64,000 nt of DNA from Endozoicomonas sp. SCSIO W0465 (GTDB taxonomy: Bacteria > Pseudomonadota > Gammaproteobacteria > Pseudomonadales > Endozoicomonadaceae). Below the pieces are notes generated by a model. It did not search any database. It was not told the origin of the DNA and saw only the letters and a list, made by a program, of their open reading frames with translations. Both the position numbers and the translations under genes were made by a program. Location of the stretch: NCBI RefSeq assembly GCF_023716865.1, contig NZ_CP092417.1, positions 1,838,001 to 1,902,000 of the forward strand, written 5' to 3'. Of the stretch, positions 17,900-27,348 are shown in pieces; positions within the stretch are counted from its first letter, which is position 1, and the number at the start of each line of letters is the position of its first letter.

Positions 17900-19201
17900 C
17901 CTGATTACCACCGACCCTACGTCGTGAGCCAGCTGCTATAATAAACGTCGATAGTCATGTGTTTTGGAGGTAAAACTGATGTGTAAAAACACCATTCAGT
18001 TCCAAAAAGGCCTTGGCATTATGCAATTTCTGGCTAATTACGGCAGTGAAGAGCAGTGTGAGAACGCGCTGTCCTCTTGGCGCTGGCCAGATGGCTTCCA
18101 ATGCCCGAAGTGTGGCTCCCGCAGTTTCTGCAAGCTTCACCGGAAAGCTGAATTCCAGTGCAATTGCTGCCGTTGCCAAACCTCGCTTACCAGTAACACT
18201 ATCTTTGACTCAACAAAGCTGCCTCTAGCTACCTGGTTTCTGGGTATCTATCTCGTCACCCAGAATAAAGCGGGGATTTCTTGCCTGACGCTTCATCGAC
18301 AACTTGGCATTTCCTACAATGCCGCATTGCGCATGAAACACAAACTCATGCAGGTCATGATGGAAAGAGATAACAGCTGGCAGTTGAGTGGTTTTGTTCA
18401 GATTGATGACGCCTATTGGGGCGGAGAGCGCCACGGAGGCCGCCGGGGCAGAGGCTCAGAGAACAAAGCCCCCTTCGTGGCCGCAGTTCAGACAGATGCT
18501 GATAACCACCCTATCTACATGAAGTTCAATGCCGTTGATAACTTCCGGCGAAAAACCATTCAGGAGTGGGCAGAACATGCCCTGAAAAAGGGTGTCCGGG
18601 CCGTCAGCGATGGCTTGTCCTGTTTCCGGGGTATTGAAGATGCCGGATGCCAGCACACAGCCATCATTACCGGTGGTGGGCATGCATCCATGGAGAATGA
18701 GTTGTTCACCTGGGTAAATACCATGCTGGGAAACGTGAAAACAGCGATTACCGGTACTTACCATAAGCTCGACCCCAAGCATCTGGGCCGTTATCTATCA
18801 GAGTTCAACTATCGGTTTAACCGGCGTTTTGATATGCCTTCAATGATCTCAAGGCTAGGTCGGGCTGCAGTCAATACAGCACCGATGCCGGATCGACTTC
18901 TCAAACTGCCAGACGTCCAGTGGAAACCGGGTTAGCCATCAACCGATAATTGAAAGTCAGTTGACGTATTAATATCATTATTTCGAATGATGATGTGGGT
19001 CTTTGCTTGTTCGGAGCGGTTATGAAACCGAATTTAGTTGATAATCTGGAGAACAAGCCGTCATGATGCCTGCTCCACCGGTAATACTGGAGAGGTTCTA
19101 TTATTTCTTTACCGGGTTATAGACATAAAGAATGAAAAGCTGCACGTATATTCTTAAATTATCTTTCCCTGTGTCATGACGTACGATCAGTGGTAATCAG
19201 G
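17900..19201 (+). mobile_element. IS1595-family element type a, copy 1 (1302 bp)
   Basis: Ends CCTGATTACCAC/inverse are flanked by the exact 8-bp duplication TTACCTTT (17892-17899, 19202-19209). It is inserted in the IS4 transposase gene. A copy of the same length lies at 37036-38337. Confidence 0.93.
17979..18935 (+). CDS. IS1595 family transposase (type a, copy 1)
   Basis: A 318-residue transposase starting MCKNTIQFQKGLGI, with TGGAGG 8 nt before ATG 17979. An N-terminal zinc ribbon (CPKCGSRSFCK...CNCC) precedes the ISXO2-like DDE core: QIDDAYWGGERHGGRRGRGS, then AVSDGLSCF, with the Asn/Glu-containing C-terminal part. Intact and probably functional. Confidence 0.94.
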   Translation: MCKNTIQFQKGLGIMQFLANYGSEEQCENALSSWRWPDGFQCPKCGSRSFCKLHRKAEFQCNCCRCQTSLTSNTIFDSTKLPLATWFLGIYLVTQNKAGISCLTLHRQLGISYNAALRMKHKLMQVMMERDNSWQLSGFVQIDDAYWGGERHGGRRGRGSENKAPFVAAVQTDADNHPIYMKFNAVDNFRRKTIQEWAEHALKKGVRAVSDGLSCFRGIEDAGCQHTAIITGGGHASMENELFTWVNTMLGNVKTAITGTYHKLDPKHLGRYLSEFNYRFNRRFDMPSMISRLGRAAVNTAPMPDRLLKLPDVQWKPG

Positions 19202-19971
19202 TTACCTTTTTTAGAGGCCGCAAGATAGACCATTTGCCCCCACACTTTTATTGGCTGTCTGATGGCCATGGTTTCACCGGTTGTCAGTAAAAATATTCTG
19301 GTCACCGGTAATAACCGGTTTTGGTGTTTATTGGGGGCCAATGTGTTGCTGGGAACCCTGATGCAAAAAGGCCAGTTCCTATGAACCAGAAATTTCAACC
19401 AGCGCTTGCCCTTAAACTCCCTGTCCATGAGTAAACGCTGTATCGCTTGTTCAGGAAATATCTTTTGAAATTTCTGTAGCAGCTCAATGCGCTCCGCCGT
19501 ATTCGAGCACCCCTTCTTGGGCAGGAGCGTCCATAAAATCGGGATAGCCATGCCCTTGTAGTTAATAGCCAGAAACTTGATTTTGAAAATCCCAAACATC
19601 CAGTTAGTTCGATCCATGCTGAGTTGCCATTTGCACTCAGGTGCAAGCAGGCCAGCGATCATCCTGGCTGTAACAGCGTCCTCAAAAACCACTTCGAGAA
19701 AGAATCGCTGAATGCGGCGGTAACAGGATGCAGTCTGTGACTTTCCGGGAAAGGTGGTTACAAGGTGTGTGAAGTTTACGGTCTGCTTTTGCAGCAGGCC
19801 CAGCACAAGATAGGCGAGGACGCTCAGTCGGCACTTGTTCCAGTTCAGATAGGTTCTAAACTGCGTGATGAGTAAGTCGGCAGGTTCCATTGTCGAGAGG
19901 AGTTTTGTGGTAAAAACCTCAAGATAGAGGATCCCGCTGACACACTTCTGATTTTTGTCGTGTACAGTGTC

Positions 19972-20542
19972 CGGACATATTGAAAAGCGTGAGTTTGAAT
20001 ATAAGCGTCACGGGACTTAGGCCCTGCTGGCAGGAATGGATGTGGTAACGGGCAAGATTATTACTTTGGTAAGAGACACCTGGACGGAACAAGATTTTGC
20101 AGGCTGGCTTGATAGCATGCTGATGAGTGATCCAACTGCTACAGGTTGGCATTTTGTCATGGATCGTCTGAATACCCATATGTCAGAGGCTGCGTTCAGG
20201 GCGGTCGCCAGAATTGAAGGTACAGCAGAAAAAGAGCTGGGAGTTAAAAAGAAATCCGGCATTCTCAAGAACATGAAAACACGGGCTGCTTACTTGAGCG
20301 ATGTGTCCCACAAGGTGGTGTTCCACTATACCCCGAAGCACGCATCATGGCTGAACCAGATAGAGATATGGTTTTCGATTCTGGTGAGGCGCTTTCTGAA
20401 ACGAAACAGTTTTACATCGACCGCAGACCTGAAGGCTCGTCTCCAGCAGTTTGTGGACTTCTTCAATGAGAAAATGCCCAAGCCTTTTAAGTGGACTCAT
20501 AAAAGGTCGGCCATTACAGATATAATACTGTATGGGGGTTAG
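19972..20542 (+). pseudogene. IS630-family transposase remnant, C-terminal half
   Basis: It begins abruptly at the IS4 right end. The frame IEKREFEYKRHGT-stop-ALLAGMDVVTGKI matches the middle of IS630 transposases with a TAG in place of a Gln codon, then continues to ILYGG at 20542. The DDE pieces FVMDRLNTHMS and PKHASWLNQIEIWFS are clear. It lacks the N-terminal helix-turn-helix half and the first Asp of the triad. Confidence 0.85.
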
Positions 20543-20894
20543 CGCTTGGCTGCACTAGCCGTGGCCGTTACTTCTTGACGGAAATTTGTCTGACCCATGC
20601 CCGTGGTTTTGTGTCGGTTGCACAGGACTCTCTTCCTTCCCCCTATTTCCCTCCTCAAGCTTGAGTGCTCCTTTCATACGGTTTTCTCCTATTTTTGAAT
20701 AGTTTTTTGCAGTGATGCGGGCAGGTCAAATGCATCCCGGTTGGCGGCTCCATTGTCTGTGAATGTTTATCATGTCTCCGGTCTGTTTAAAAAGTTGTAC
20801 AAAATTCAGCAAACAGTGTTGAAATCTTCAGGGTGAGTTAATACGATAAACATTCGGTAGGTAGTTTTCATAAACGAACTGCAGGACTTTCTAC
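20543..20894. other. Non-coding region with a spaced inverted repeat upstream of prophage genes
   Basis: No gene seen. GAATGTTTATC (20761-20771) and GATAAACATTC (20845-20855) are exact inverse complements 73 bp apart, upstream of the first prophage-type genes. They could be paired operator half-sites. Confidence 0.4.
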
Positions 20895-21092
20895 ATGGAC
20901 GTAGATGGCACACCGAACCTTCCTCCGGATCTCAACGAGATGAATCAGTCGCTGACCATCATCGTTACGGAGCTGGATAAACTGGACCGCCGTGGCGAAA
21001 AATGGCTGGTCATCGCACTGGATGTTATTCGCTGCCGTTATGGGCAGGAGGGCAGGCACCATGAATCACCCGGAGTAACTATTCAGCACTGA
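20895..21092 (+). pseudogene. Small phage-type ORF truncated by IS66
   Basis: It reads MDVDGTPNLPPDLNEMNQSLTIIVTELDKLDRRGEKW... for 60 native residues up to the IS66 insertion at 21075; the last residues (VTIQH) are IS-derived. Without the IS, the frame would continue at 22691 as DGQTAATGHGVGS and end near 22759, overlapping the start of the repressor gene in another frame. No family recognised. It looks like a small leader-type gene of a prophage immunity region. Confidence 0.45.
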
Positions 21093-22682
21093 GCAAAGGC
21101 ATATTACAGTAATTCCGAACAGCTCTATGAAGTGATTGATATATGTCCATTCCCTGTTTTCTGGCAGACGACAAATAGCTGCGAATCCGTGCAAACATAG
21201 AACCACCGTCTGCACTCCTGAAGCAGCCTGAGATTTTCTGCTTTAACTTGGCCATTCGAACATCCCGCTCACTGCCATTGTTATCGAAGGGAATGGTAAA
21301 ATCTGACATGAAGCGCAGTGTCTCAGCCTTGAACTCAGTGAGTCGTTTGAAGAGATTGTAAGCTTTAGTATTCTTGACTTTCTTGCGCTTAAGCTCCTCT
21401 CGTTGCTTCTCCATATAGACGACTTCTTTCATTAGAGCCCGCTGAAGCAACCGGTCATAAATCTTCTCGATTCGTTCACAGACAACACTTGGCATCTGTA
21501 GCATACCTATGGTCTTAAAGCCCTTGCAGTAATGCCAGGAAAGCCTCAGTAGCTTCATCAATCGCAACGCCAGTTGATTGCTGTCCCTATCAACAACACC
21601 CAAAAGCTCCCTCAGGTGATGGGCATTGCAAAGTACGTGAGTTGCCGCATATGCAAAATAGGATTTCCAATGATCATGAACCAGAACGCCTGCAAATGTT
21701 AGCAGTATGCCCATCGTGTCCATGGCCTCACGACCTCGCTTTTCAGACAAGTAGTAGAGCGTCCATTGTTCATCCCGCATAACGTGTAGCCAGTGCAAAG
21801 AGCCCTCGGCCCGCATACCCGTTTCATCGGCTCCGGCAACAGACGATTCCCGCAAGGCGTCACGAATAACCTCTTCAGTAGAAGCCAGATTTTCATAGGT
21901 TCTGGCCACAAAATTGGCGACAGTGCCTGCACTTACACTCATTTTATAGAGAGTATTAAAATACTCTGACACGCGCTTAAAAGGCAGGAAATGGTATTGG
22001 TTAAGATAGACGGCCATAGCCTGTGTGGCTGAGCCATATTGTGCGGCAGCGGTAACACCTTCCGGGAATTCAGCCTGATTCCGACAACCACAAGTGCAGA
22101 TTTTTACTTCAGCTCTATGGGCCGTTACTTCAAATTCACCCGGTCTCCCTGGTTCAAACACCTGTCGTTCAATATATTTGACCGGCTCACTATCAAGAAG
22201 AGACGCCTGACATTTATTGCATTCTTTAACCGGAAGGTACTCAATATAGTCAGGGATATCGACCTGTTTAAGACAAGTGCCCTGATGCCCTTTCTTTCCA
22301 CCGGCTTTATTACCAGAAGACTGTCTCAGACTTTTAGGATTGGGTTTTTCATCCGATGGATCGGTACCTTTATCTGCGGAAAGGTCGTCAGAATGATCTG
22401 GAGAATTACTGTTTTTACAAGGTTTTTGATAACCATCAGACGATGGCGGCTTGCTGCTGTTTTGACTGTTCTTGCCAACCTTTTCTTCCAATTCTCGACA
22501 TCGCTCTTCCAGACAGGCAACTCTCATCCGCAGCTCTGCATTCTCTTTCAAGAGAATCTCAGCCGACATAGTTGCGGGTAGTTCTGGAATCATGCTGGCG
22601 AATATTGTGGAAAAATGGTGCTTAAGAGGATGGTATAAAAATCAGAAAATTCCAGATTTATGTGGGGGTGCTGAACAGTTAC
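21075..22682 (-). mobile_element. IS66-family (ISBst12-like) element, copy 1 (1608 bp)
   Basis: Ends begin with GTAACTATTCAGCAC and GTAACTGTTCAGCAC (the GTAA start is typical of IS66), flanked by the 8-bp duplication CACCCGGA (21067-21074, 22683-22690). It carries a single transposase gene without the IS66 accessory tnpA/tnpB, as in the ISBst12 subgroup. It is inserted in codon 5 of the repressor gene. Confidence 0.93.
21079..22593 (-). CDS. IS66 family transposase (copy 1)
   Basis: A 504-residue transposase. An N-terminal leucine-zipper-like helix (LLKENAELRMRVACLEERC) precedes the Ser/Pro linker NSQNSSKPPSSDGYQKP, typical of IS66. A zinc-binding motif (CNKCQ...CTCGC) and the DDE core (VAGADETGMR; VLVHDHWKSYF; NNGSERDVRMAKLKQKISG) follow. 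The stop codon lies inside the terminal inverted repeat. Intact. Confidence 0.95.
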   Translation of the reverse strand: MIPELPATMSAEILLKENAELRMRVACLEERCRELEEKVGKNSQNSSKPPSSDGYQKPCKNSNSPDHSDDLSADKGTDPSDEKPNPKSLRQSSGNKAGGKKGHQGTCLKQVDIPDYIEYLPVKECNKCQASLLDSEPVKYIERQVFEPGRPGEFEVTAHRAEVKICTCGCRNQAEFPEGVTAAAQYGSATQAMAVYLNQYHFLPFKRVSEYFNTLYKMSVSAGTVANFVARTYENLASTEEVIRDALRESSVAGADETGMRAEGSLHWLHVMRDEQWTLYYLSEKRGREAMDTMGILLTFAGVLVHDHWKSYFAYAATHVLCNAHHLRELLGVVDRDSNQLALRLMKLLRLSWHYCKGFKTIGMLQMPSVVCERIEKIYDRLLQRALMKEVVYMEKQREELKRKKVKNTKAYNLFKRLTEFKAETLRFMSDFTIPFDNNGSERDVRMAKLKQKISGCFRSADGGSMFARIRSYLSSARKQGMDIYQSLHRAVRNYCNMPLLSAE

Positions 22683-23303
22683 CACCCGGAGATGGCCAGA
22701 CGGCTGCAACAGGCCATGGAGTTGGCAGCCATTTCCAGCGTACCCAAACTGGCCCGTAAAACGGGCATTGACCGGGGGTATCTTTACCGGTTATCCCAGG
22801 GCGAAATTCGTACCCCTCATAAGTACCTCGATACCCTGGCGGAAGCCATGGGGGTAAGCCCTCACTGGCTGGGCGCCGGAATTGGTGAACCGTACGACCA
22901 TGAACGCACGGTTCCCCGGCATCGCCGCTACTTCAGAACGGTAACGGTCGTACCAAACGAAGGCGACAGTTACGATATCGAGGCGGAAGTACCGAATATT
23001 TTCAGCAGCCACCGGCATATACCGGTGGAGGAGGAGCGGTATCGGTACCTCTATGTTCCGGAGACCAATGACTATTTTCCGGCCTACACGCTGCTGACGG
23101 TAGAGCAGGAATCGCGCCCGGGCCCAGGTTTTTTTGTTGCCTGGATCAACGGGGAGGGGCGAAAGCGACTGGGCAGTTTTGTTGCCCATTACCAGGGAAT
23201 GGATTGCGTGTATAGCAAAGATCCCGATATGGAGGTGATCGGCAGAGTGAGAAACATGGACTACTGGCAGGCAGAACCCAGTGAGGAGGTGATCAGAAAG
23301 TAA
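22662..23303 (+). CDS. XRE-family phage-type repressor, 5' end replaced by IS66 end
   Basis: The original gene began at ATG 21063 (ATG AAT CAC CCG GA), read MNHPEMARRLQQAMELAAI, and is cut after codon 4 by IS66. Everything from 22683 is intact: a helix-turn-helix (MARRLQQAMELAAISSVPKL...RGYLYRLSQGEIRTPHKYLDTLAEA) and a C-terminal domain of ~130 residues that may be a degenerate S24-like oligomerisation domain. Starts available now are GTG 22662, which adds seven IS-encoded residues, or ATG 22692. It probably controlled the adjacent integrative element. The next gene follows 18 nt downstream. Confidence 0.72.
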   Translation: MGVLNSYHPEMARRLQQAMELAAISSVPKLARKTGIDRGYLYRLSQGEIRTPHKYLDTLAEAMGVSPHWLGAGIGEPYDHERTVPRHRRYFRTVTVVPNEGDSYDIEAEVPNIFSSHRHIPVEEERYRYLYVPETNDYFPAYTLLTVEQESRPGPGFFVAWINGEGRKRLGSFVAHYQGMDCVYSKDPDMEVIGRVRNMDYWQAEPSEEVIRK

Positions 23304-23321
23304 AAGGGGTGATGATGGACC

Positions 23322-24167
23322 ATGAACAATAACAACAGGGCTGTTAACACTATGCGATTAATCGATTACGACCCGGAAAAGGATGAGGTGCTGGTCGTCA
23401 AGGCCGGTCTGACCACACACCGCAAAATCCGAACCTTCATAGAAACCGGTCAGGTGGATGAATTGAACCGACAGGATCGGGCCAGGCTCCACAAGATGTT
23501 GCAAGGCCATCCGTTTGTGTTCACCGATCATTGCACCTTCGGTGGACACTCCTTCTCAGTCTCCTCACAACATACCCTGCTGCGGGTATTGCGCCTGGCG
23601 TATATGGCGGTGGTCATTCTCTGCCCCCTGGCGTTTCTCGGGCAGACTGAGTTGCTGGGTGTTATCCTGACTGGCGGATCACTGTTTTTTTCGCTGTCCT
23701 TTACGTTTCTGGATTGTATTTCAGAACTCTATGGGTATCGCCGGGCCAGAGGCTTGGTAATCGATGTCTCTGCTGTGCTGATGGTGGTCGGTCTGCTGGG
23801 ACAGTGGTGGGCTGAATGGATGGGGTTGGACCCGCTGATCAGGGAACTGACCGGTAATTTTATGGCCCTGGGATGTGCCCTGTTTGTGACCGATATGATC
23901 AATATCGGGATTTTCCATAAGCTTCGCAAAAAGATGCAGAACCGAGGCTTTGTGATTCGCTCGGCTTTATCGTCTGTGATTGCCATGCTGGTTTTTGCGC
24001 CCGTAGGCGGTTTTATTCGCTTTGGTGAATTTTGGCATAATGATGCAGTGAGCGAATTGATCAAGGACACCACGTTGTCAAAGATCATCCTGTCGTTCTG
24101 TTTTCTGGTTATCGGCACGGTGATTGTGTATGGAACCCGGCAGTGGCGTCGTGAATACGTGAAGTAG
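23322..24167 (+). CDS. Vut_1/YhhQ-family membrane protein with N-terminal extension
   Basis: A 281-residue protein; the start may be 23322 or ATG 23352 (MRLIDYDPEK). About 85 cytosolic-looking residues precede six or so transmembrane helices from residue 86 onward. The segment FFSLSFTFLDCISELYGYRRARG is the signature of the Vut_1 (COG1738) family, whose E. coli member YhhQ transports queuosine precursors. It follows the repressor at 18 nt and may be co-transcribed with it, which is unusual for a vitamin or base transporter. Carriage by a prophage-type element could link it to queuosine or 7-deazaguanine DNA modification. The role is inferred. Confidence 0.65.
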   Translation: MNNNNRAVNTMRLIDYDPEKDEVLVVKAGLTTHRKIRTFIETGQVDELNRQDRARLHKMLQGHPFVFTDHCTFGGHSFSVSSQHTLLRVLRLAYMAVVILCPLAFLGQTELLGVILTGGSLFFSLSFTFLDCISELYGYRRARGLVIDVSAVLMVVGLLGQWWAEWMGLDPLIRELTGNFMALGCALFVTDMINIGIFHKLRKKMQNRGFVIRSALSSVIAMLVFAPVGGFIRFGEFWHNDAVSELIKDTTLSKIILSFCFLVIGTVIVYGTRQWRREYVK

Positions 24168-24351
24168 GGCTTCATTATTCACTGGTCGTGTACTCAACAG
24201 GCAGAGACCCGAGCGGTAAAGTGGGGCTAAATAGTCGCCGCAAGCCAGAGTCGGGTCAGTCCATCCTTTTGCAATAGGCAATCCGGCCCTGGTGATCTGG
24301 TTATCGTCAGTGGCTACTCAATGTCGGACACACTGACCCGCTGAGACTTGG

Positions 24352-24573
24352 TTAATCAACCTGACCGGGCACTTCATCGAACGCTTCGATTTGTGGCTGA
24401 TAGTATTGTCGTTCGATCCATTCCAGCGCCTTCTGAAAAGCCCGTTCACCGTATTTGGCACAGCTGAAACGACGGGTGTGAACGGTCTCCGATGTGTCGC
24501 CTTCCTCAAGCTGAAACCGTGCCTGCCAACCGGTTTGCCCATCCCGCAGTGTGTATTTTTCGATTTTTATCAT
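24352..24573 (-). CDS. Small basic-aromatic protein, possible AP2-like or excisionase-type
   Basis: A 73-residue protein, MIKIEKYTLRDGQTGWQARF..., with the pattern W-x-A-R-F...F-S-x-x-x-Y-G-x-x-A-F-x-x-A-x-x-W that recalls AP2-type DNA-binding domains found in phage integrases and homing proteins. It lies directly downstream of the integrase gene on the same strand, a usual place for an excisionase or accessory factor. The function is not established. Confidence 0.45.
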   Translation of the reverse strand: MIKIEKYTLRDGQTGWQARFQLEEGDTSETVHTRRFSCAKYGERAFQKALEWIERQYYQPQIEAFDEVPGQVD

Positions 24574-24738
24574 GACTGGTGATGATTCCCTGTGTTGTGG
24601 GTTGCAGGTCTGGCGTCAGCCCGTCCTCCTGAAGGTGCGCGATTATTAACCACTTGGAAGGTGTAAGTATTGATACGTATCAATACTTATTGTTGCCAGG
24701 TTTTGACAGGGGAGTCCATGGTTGAATCGTGTTGCAGA

Positions 24739-25191
24739 TTAATAGCTTTCCAACTCTGATATGGCCATCTGTTTCCGTTCCGGGCTGGTGTGGAGGTATT
24801 TTGCGGTGACATCCAATGACTCATGGCCCATGAGCTCCTGGATGGTGACAAGATCCACTCGAAGCTCTGCAAGGCGGGTGCCGAAGGTATGCCGCAACCC
24901 ATGGAAATCGATTTTGCCGGTCAGTCCAGCCGCTTCCCTGGCTTTATACCAACGGCGGTCAATGTACTTGTGACTGGCTCTCTGGCCAGAGCTATTTGGG
25001 AAGACCAGGTCGGTGTGGCCTGTTTGGTCGAGCCAGTCTTTGAGAATGGTGGCTGATACGGCGTTTAGGGGAATGTAGCGGGTTTGTAGTGATTTGGTGC
25101 GTGCTTTCTTTTTTGGGTGGCTGTCGGAATGATCCCCCATACCCACCACGGTAATGACCCCGGACGAGAAATCAATGTCGTTTACTTTAAG
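24739..25191 (-). pseudogene. Tyrosine integrase, C-terminal catalytic fragment
   Basis: This is the 3' half of the integrase whose 5' half is at 30702-31475; the two join in frame as ...LLNLK|VNDIDFSSG... when IS1634 and one copy of its 6-bp target duplication are removed. It contains the catalytic HGLRHTFGTRL (H-x-x-R), the MGHES loop and the nucleophile Tyr in AKYLHTS. It ends at ISELESY. The nearest downstream start codon (25149) yields only a fragment lacking the first catalytic Arg. Confidence 0.9.
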
Positions 25192-26316
25192 CCGTCATTC
25201 AGCACTCAATCTGAGAATTTCCCTACACCGGCTAAAATGTAAAAAATTCTCAGAATGAACATGTCCAATGCATCCTCATCAGTTCCACATTCAACGTATC
25301 GATCATATGGGTTTGGTTGCCGGTATGTGCAAAGAACTCGGTATCTCTAATCATCTGGATTCCCTGGTTCCTAACCAATCTGAACACCGGAATATTTCCT
25401 TTGGCGAAACCGTAGTATCAATGCTGCTTAACGGCCTTGGGTTCACTGCCCGCACGCTTCATATGTTCCCGGAGTTTCATGCTGATAAACCGCTGGATAA
25501 ACTCATCAGGCCCGGTATTAAACCCGAACACATTAACGACAGTGTACTCGGCAGAGCCCTGGATCAGCTTTTTGAACTGGATGTAAGTGAGGTCTATTTA
25601 TCGCTGGCTGTCAAGGCAGTGAATGTCTTAAAACTGCCGTGCAAGGCTCTGAACCTTGACTCAACAAGCTTGCATGTGGACGGCGTTTATAACAGCGAAT
25701 CTGACGTCGACGAAGAAGATATGCACTGTATCAAACTCTGTCGTGGATACAGCAGGGATCATCGACCCGAGCTCAACCAGGCAATACTGCTGATGATGAC
25801 GGAAAATCAGGCCGGTATTCCCGTTTTTATGAAAGCGTCCAGTGGCAACGTAAACGACAATAAAAACTTTAAAAAAGTCATCAGCAGCCATTTGAAATCC
25901 TACCGGGAAGCCCTGAATAATCGCTACCTGATTGGTGATGCAGCACTTTATACAACAGATAACGTACAGATACTTCATCAGCAGGGCCAGCAATTTATCA
26001 CCCGGGTTCCGTCAAAAATCAAAGAAGCCAGAGAACTGATTGACAGTGTCGCTTCTTGTGAAATGACACCAGTGGAGGGTGCTGAGGGCTATGAGAGTCA
26101 TGAAATGCTGTCAGATCATGCGGGTGTCTCCCAGCGCTGGATTCTGGTCCGCAGCGAGCAGGCTCGAAAGAGCGAACAAAAAACACTGCTGAAAAAAATG
26201 CTAAAGAAGTCTGAGAAAGAAGCAGAAGCGCTGACCAGTAAACTGGCCAAAAAAGCCTTCAAGTGTGAAACCGACGCATTGCGTGCGTTCGATGAATGGC
26301 AGTCAAAAACTATTTA

Positions 26317-27348
26317 GGCTCTTTTCCAATTCCAGACTGCTATGTAACCAGCAAGTTGACTAAGGGCTGAAGAAGACTTTTGCCTCTTCGGCCAATATTA
26401 TGCAAAAACTCAAAAAAGCCAAGGTAAAGGGGTAAAGCCTCTTGGGATATTCCCCTGTGAGGCCTTAGCCACGAGCGTAGAAGTGACCAAAACCCCTCCA
26501 TAGTATTAACATGCACCTCGTAAATACCGTCTTTGTCATCATCACGAGCATACTCACCTTTGCCGTGACAGACCGTTTTATGTCTGAAGCCCCAGCTTTC
26601 AAGGTCATCATAGATGTTGTATTCATCGGTATAAATCTGGCTCTGTGGGGCTACGTGTTTCTTGATAAATGGTTCGATTGTCGCCTTCTTAACGTTCGAC
26701 AGCATGTTGATAATGACCTGACCTCCCCTTTGAATCATTCCCAATACCGGCGGTTTGTCTTTTTCAAGAGTCCCACGGCCCGGAGCGCCTTTAAGCCTTC
26801 TTTTTCTCGGTGGACGATCCAGATTTTTTTAATGCTTCAGGGTGTCCCTTGTGACCAGCTACAATGTAGACCTCGTCGAATTCAACTTCGCCATCAAGAA
26901 TCACTTCAGGCTTTCGGTCAACAACACCATTTCGTAAGACTGTGGTCATATGGTGTGCATCACTGACACACAGATCAAGTTCCTGAGCTATCTGGCTGTT
27001 GGAGACGTTCAGCCCCATTAAATAGAGACAGGCAATCCAGACTTTGAGTGGTCGGTGGTGTCCTGCGAAAACCGTATTTGTCAGGTCATCGAAGTAGCGC
27101 TTACAGGACTTACAGTAATAGTGCTGGCACTCTACCTGCACATTGTCGTGTCCATTCTTTTTGACATTCTCAGAATCACAGTGCGGACAGAGAACAGTGC
27201 CATCTGGCCAGCGGTTCTCACGGATCATCTCAAAGCAGGTGTCATTACTGATGAGATCTGAGATTCGGCCTATATTCATGGTCAATGCTGGCGATGGCTA
27301 ATTATATCCACCAAGGATAGTTCAGCAGTTCGGAATTCGAAAAGAGCC
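26317..27348 (-). mobile_element. IS1595-family element type c (1032 bp)
   Basis: Ends GGCTCTTTTCCAATTCC and inverse of GGCTCTTTTCGAATTCC, flanked by the 8-bp duplication ACTATTTA (26309-26316, 27349-27356). Unrelated at sequence level to types a and b. Confidence 0.92.
26340..27279 (-). pseudogene. IS1595 family transposase (type c), frameshifted
   Basis: It starts MNIGRISDLISNDTCFEMIR, with a zinc ribbon (CPHCDSENVKKNG...CKSCKRYF), and the first DDE Asp in FDEVYIVAGHKGHPEAL. The frame then runs into a stop at KKA (26791). The expected continuation (RKRRLKGAPGRGTLEKDKPPV, IYTDEYNIYDDL, HVNTMEGFWSLLRSWL) is in the +1 frame. The shift maps to the A-rich tract near 26795-26805. A -1 programmed slip would not give the right frame, so this looks like a mutation. 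Confidence 0.85.

Larger units (their letters stand above)
17510..19890 (-). pseudogene. IS4-family transposase, split by IS1595 and a stop codon
   Basis: The N-terminal 227 residues (19890-19210) read MEPADLLITQFRTYLNWNK... with IS4 DDE motifs such as LSMDRTNWMFG and LLMDREFKGKRW. The gene is interrupted at 19202-19209/17892-17899. The remainder (17891-17510) contains LQIETMFQAMKGRGFNLEETH, the YREK-like C-terminal motif of IS4 transposases. A TGA follows LALAFC where homologous reading continues (AYKTGDWINDA). So the gene was inactivated both by insertion and by a nonsense change. Confidence 0.85.
17492..19969 (-). mobile_element. IS4-family element, carrying an IS1595 insertion
   Basis: Inverted ends CACTGTACACAACAATTTT (left) and CACTGTACACGACAAAAAT (right, inverse) delimit it. 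No target duplication is visible, and sequence just right of the right end is an IS630 fragment, so the site has been rearranged or is old. Without the nested 1302-bp IS1595 and its 8-bp duplication the element is about 1168 bp. Confidence 0.72.

Noticed and set aside
26795..26805. Programmed -1 frameshift in the IS1595c transposase
   Set aside because: The continuation lies in the +1 frame and the A-rich run is not phased as a slippery heptamer that would reach it, so a mutation is the simpler explanation.
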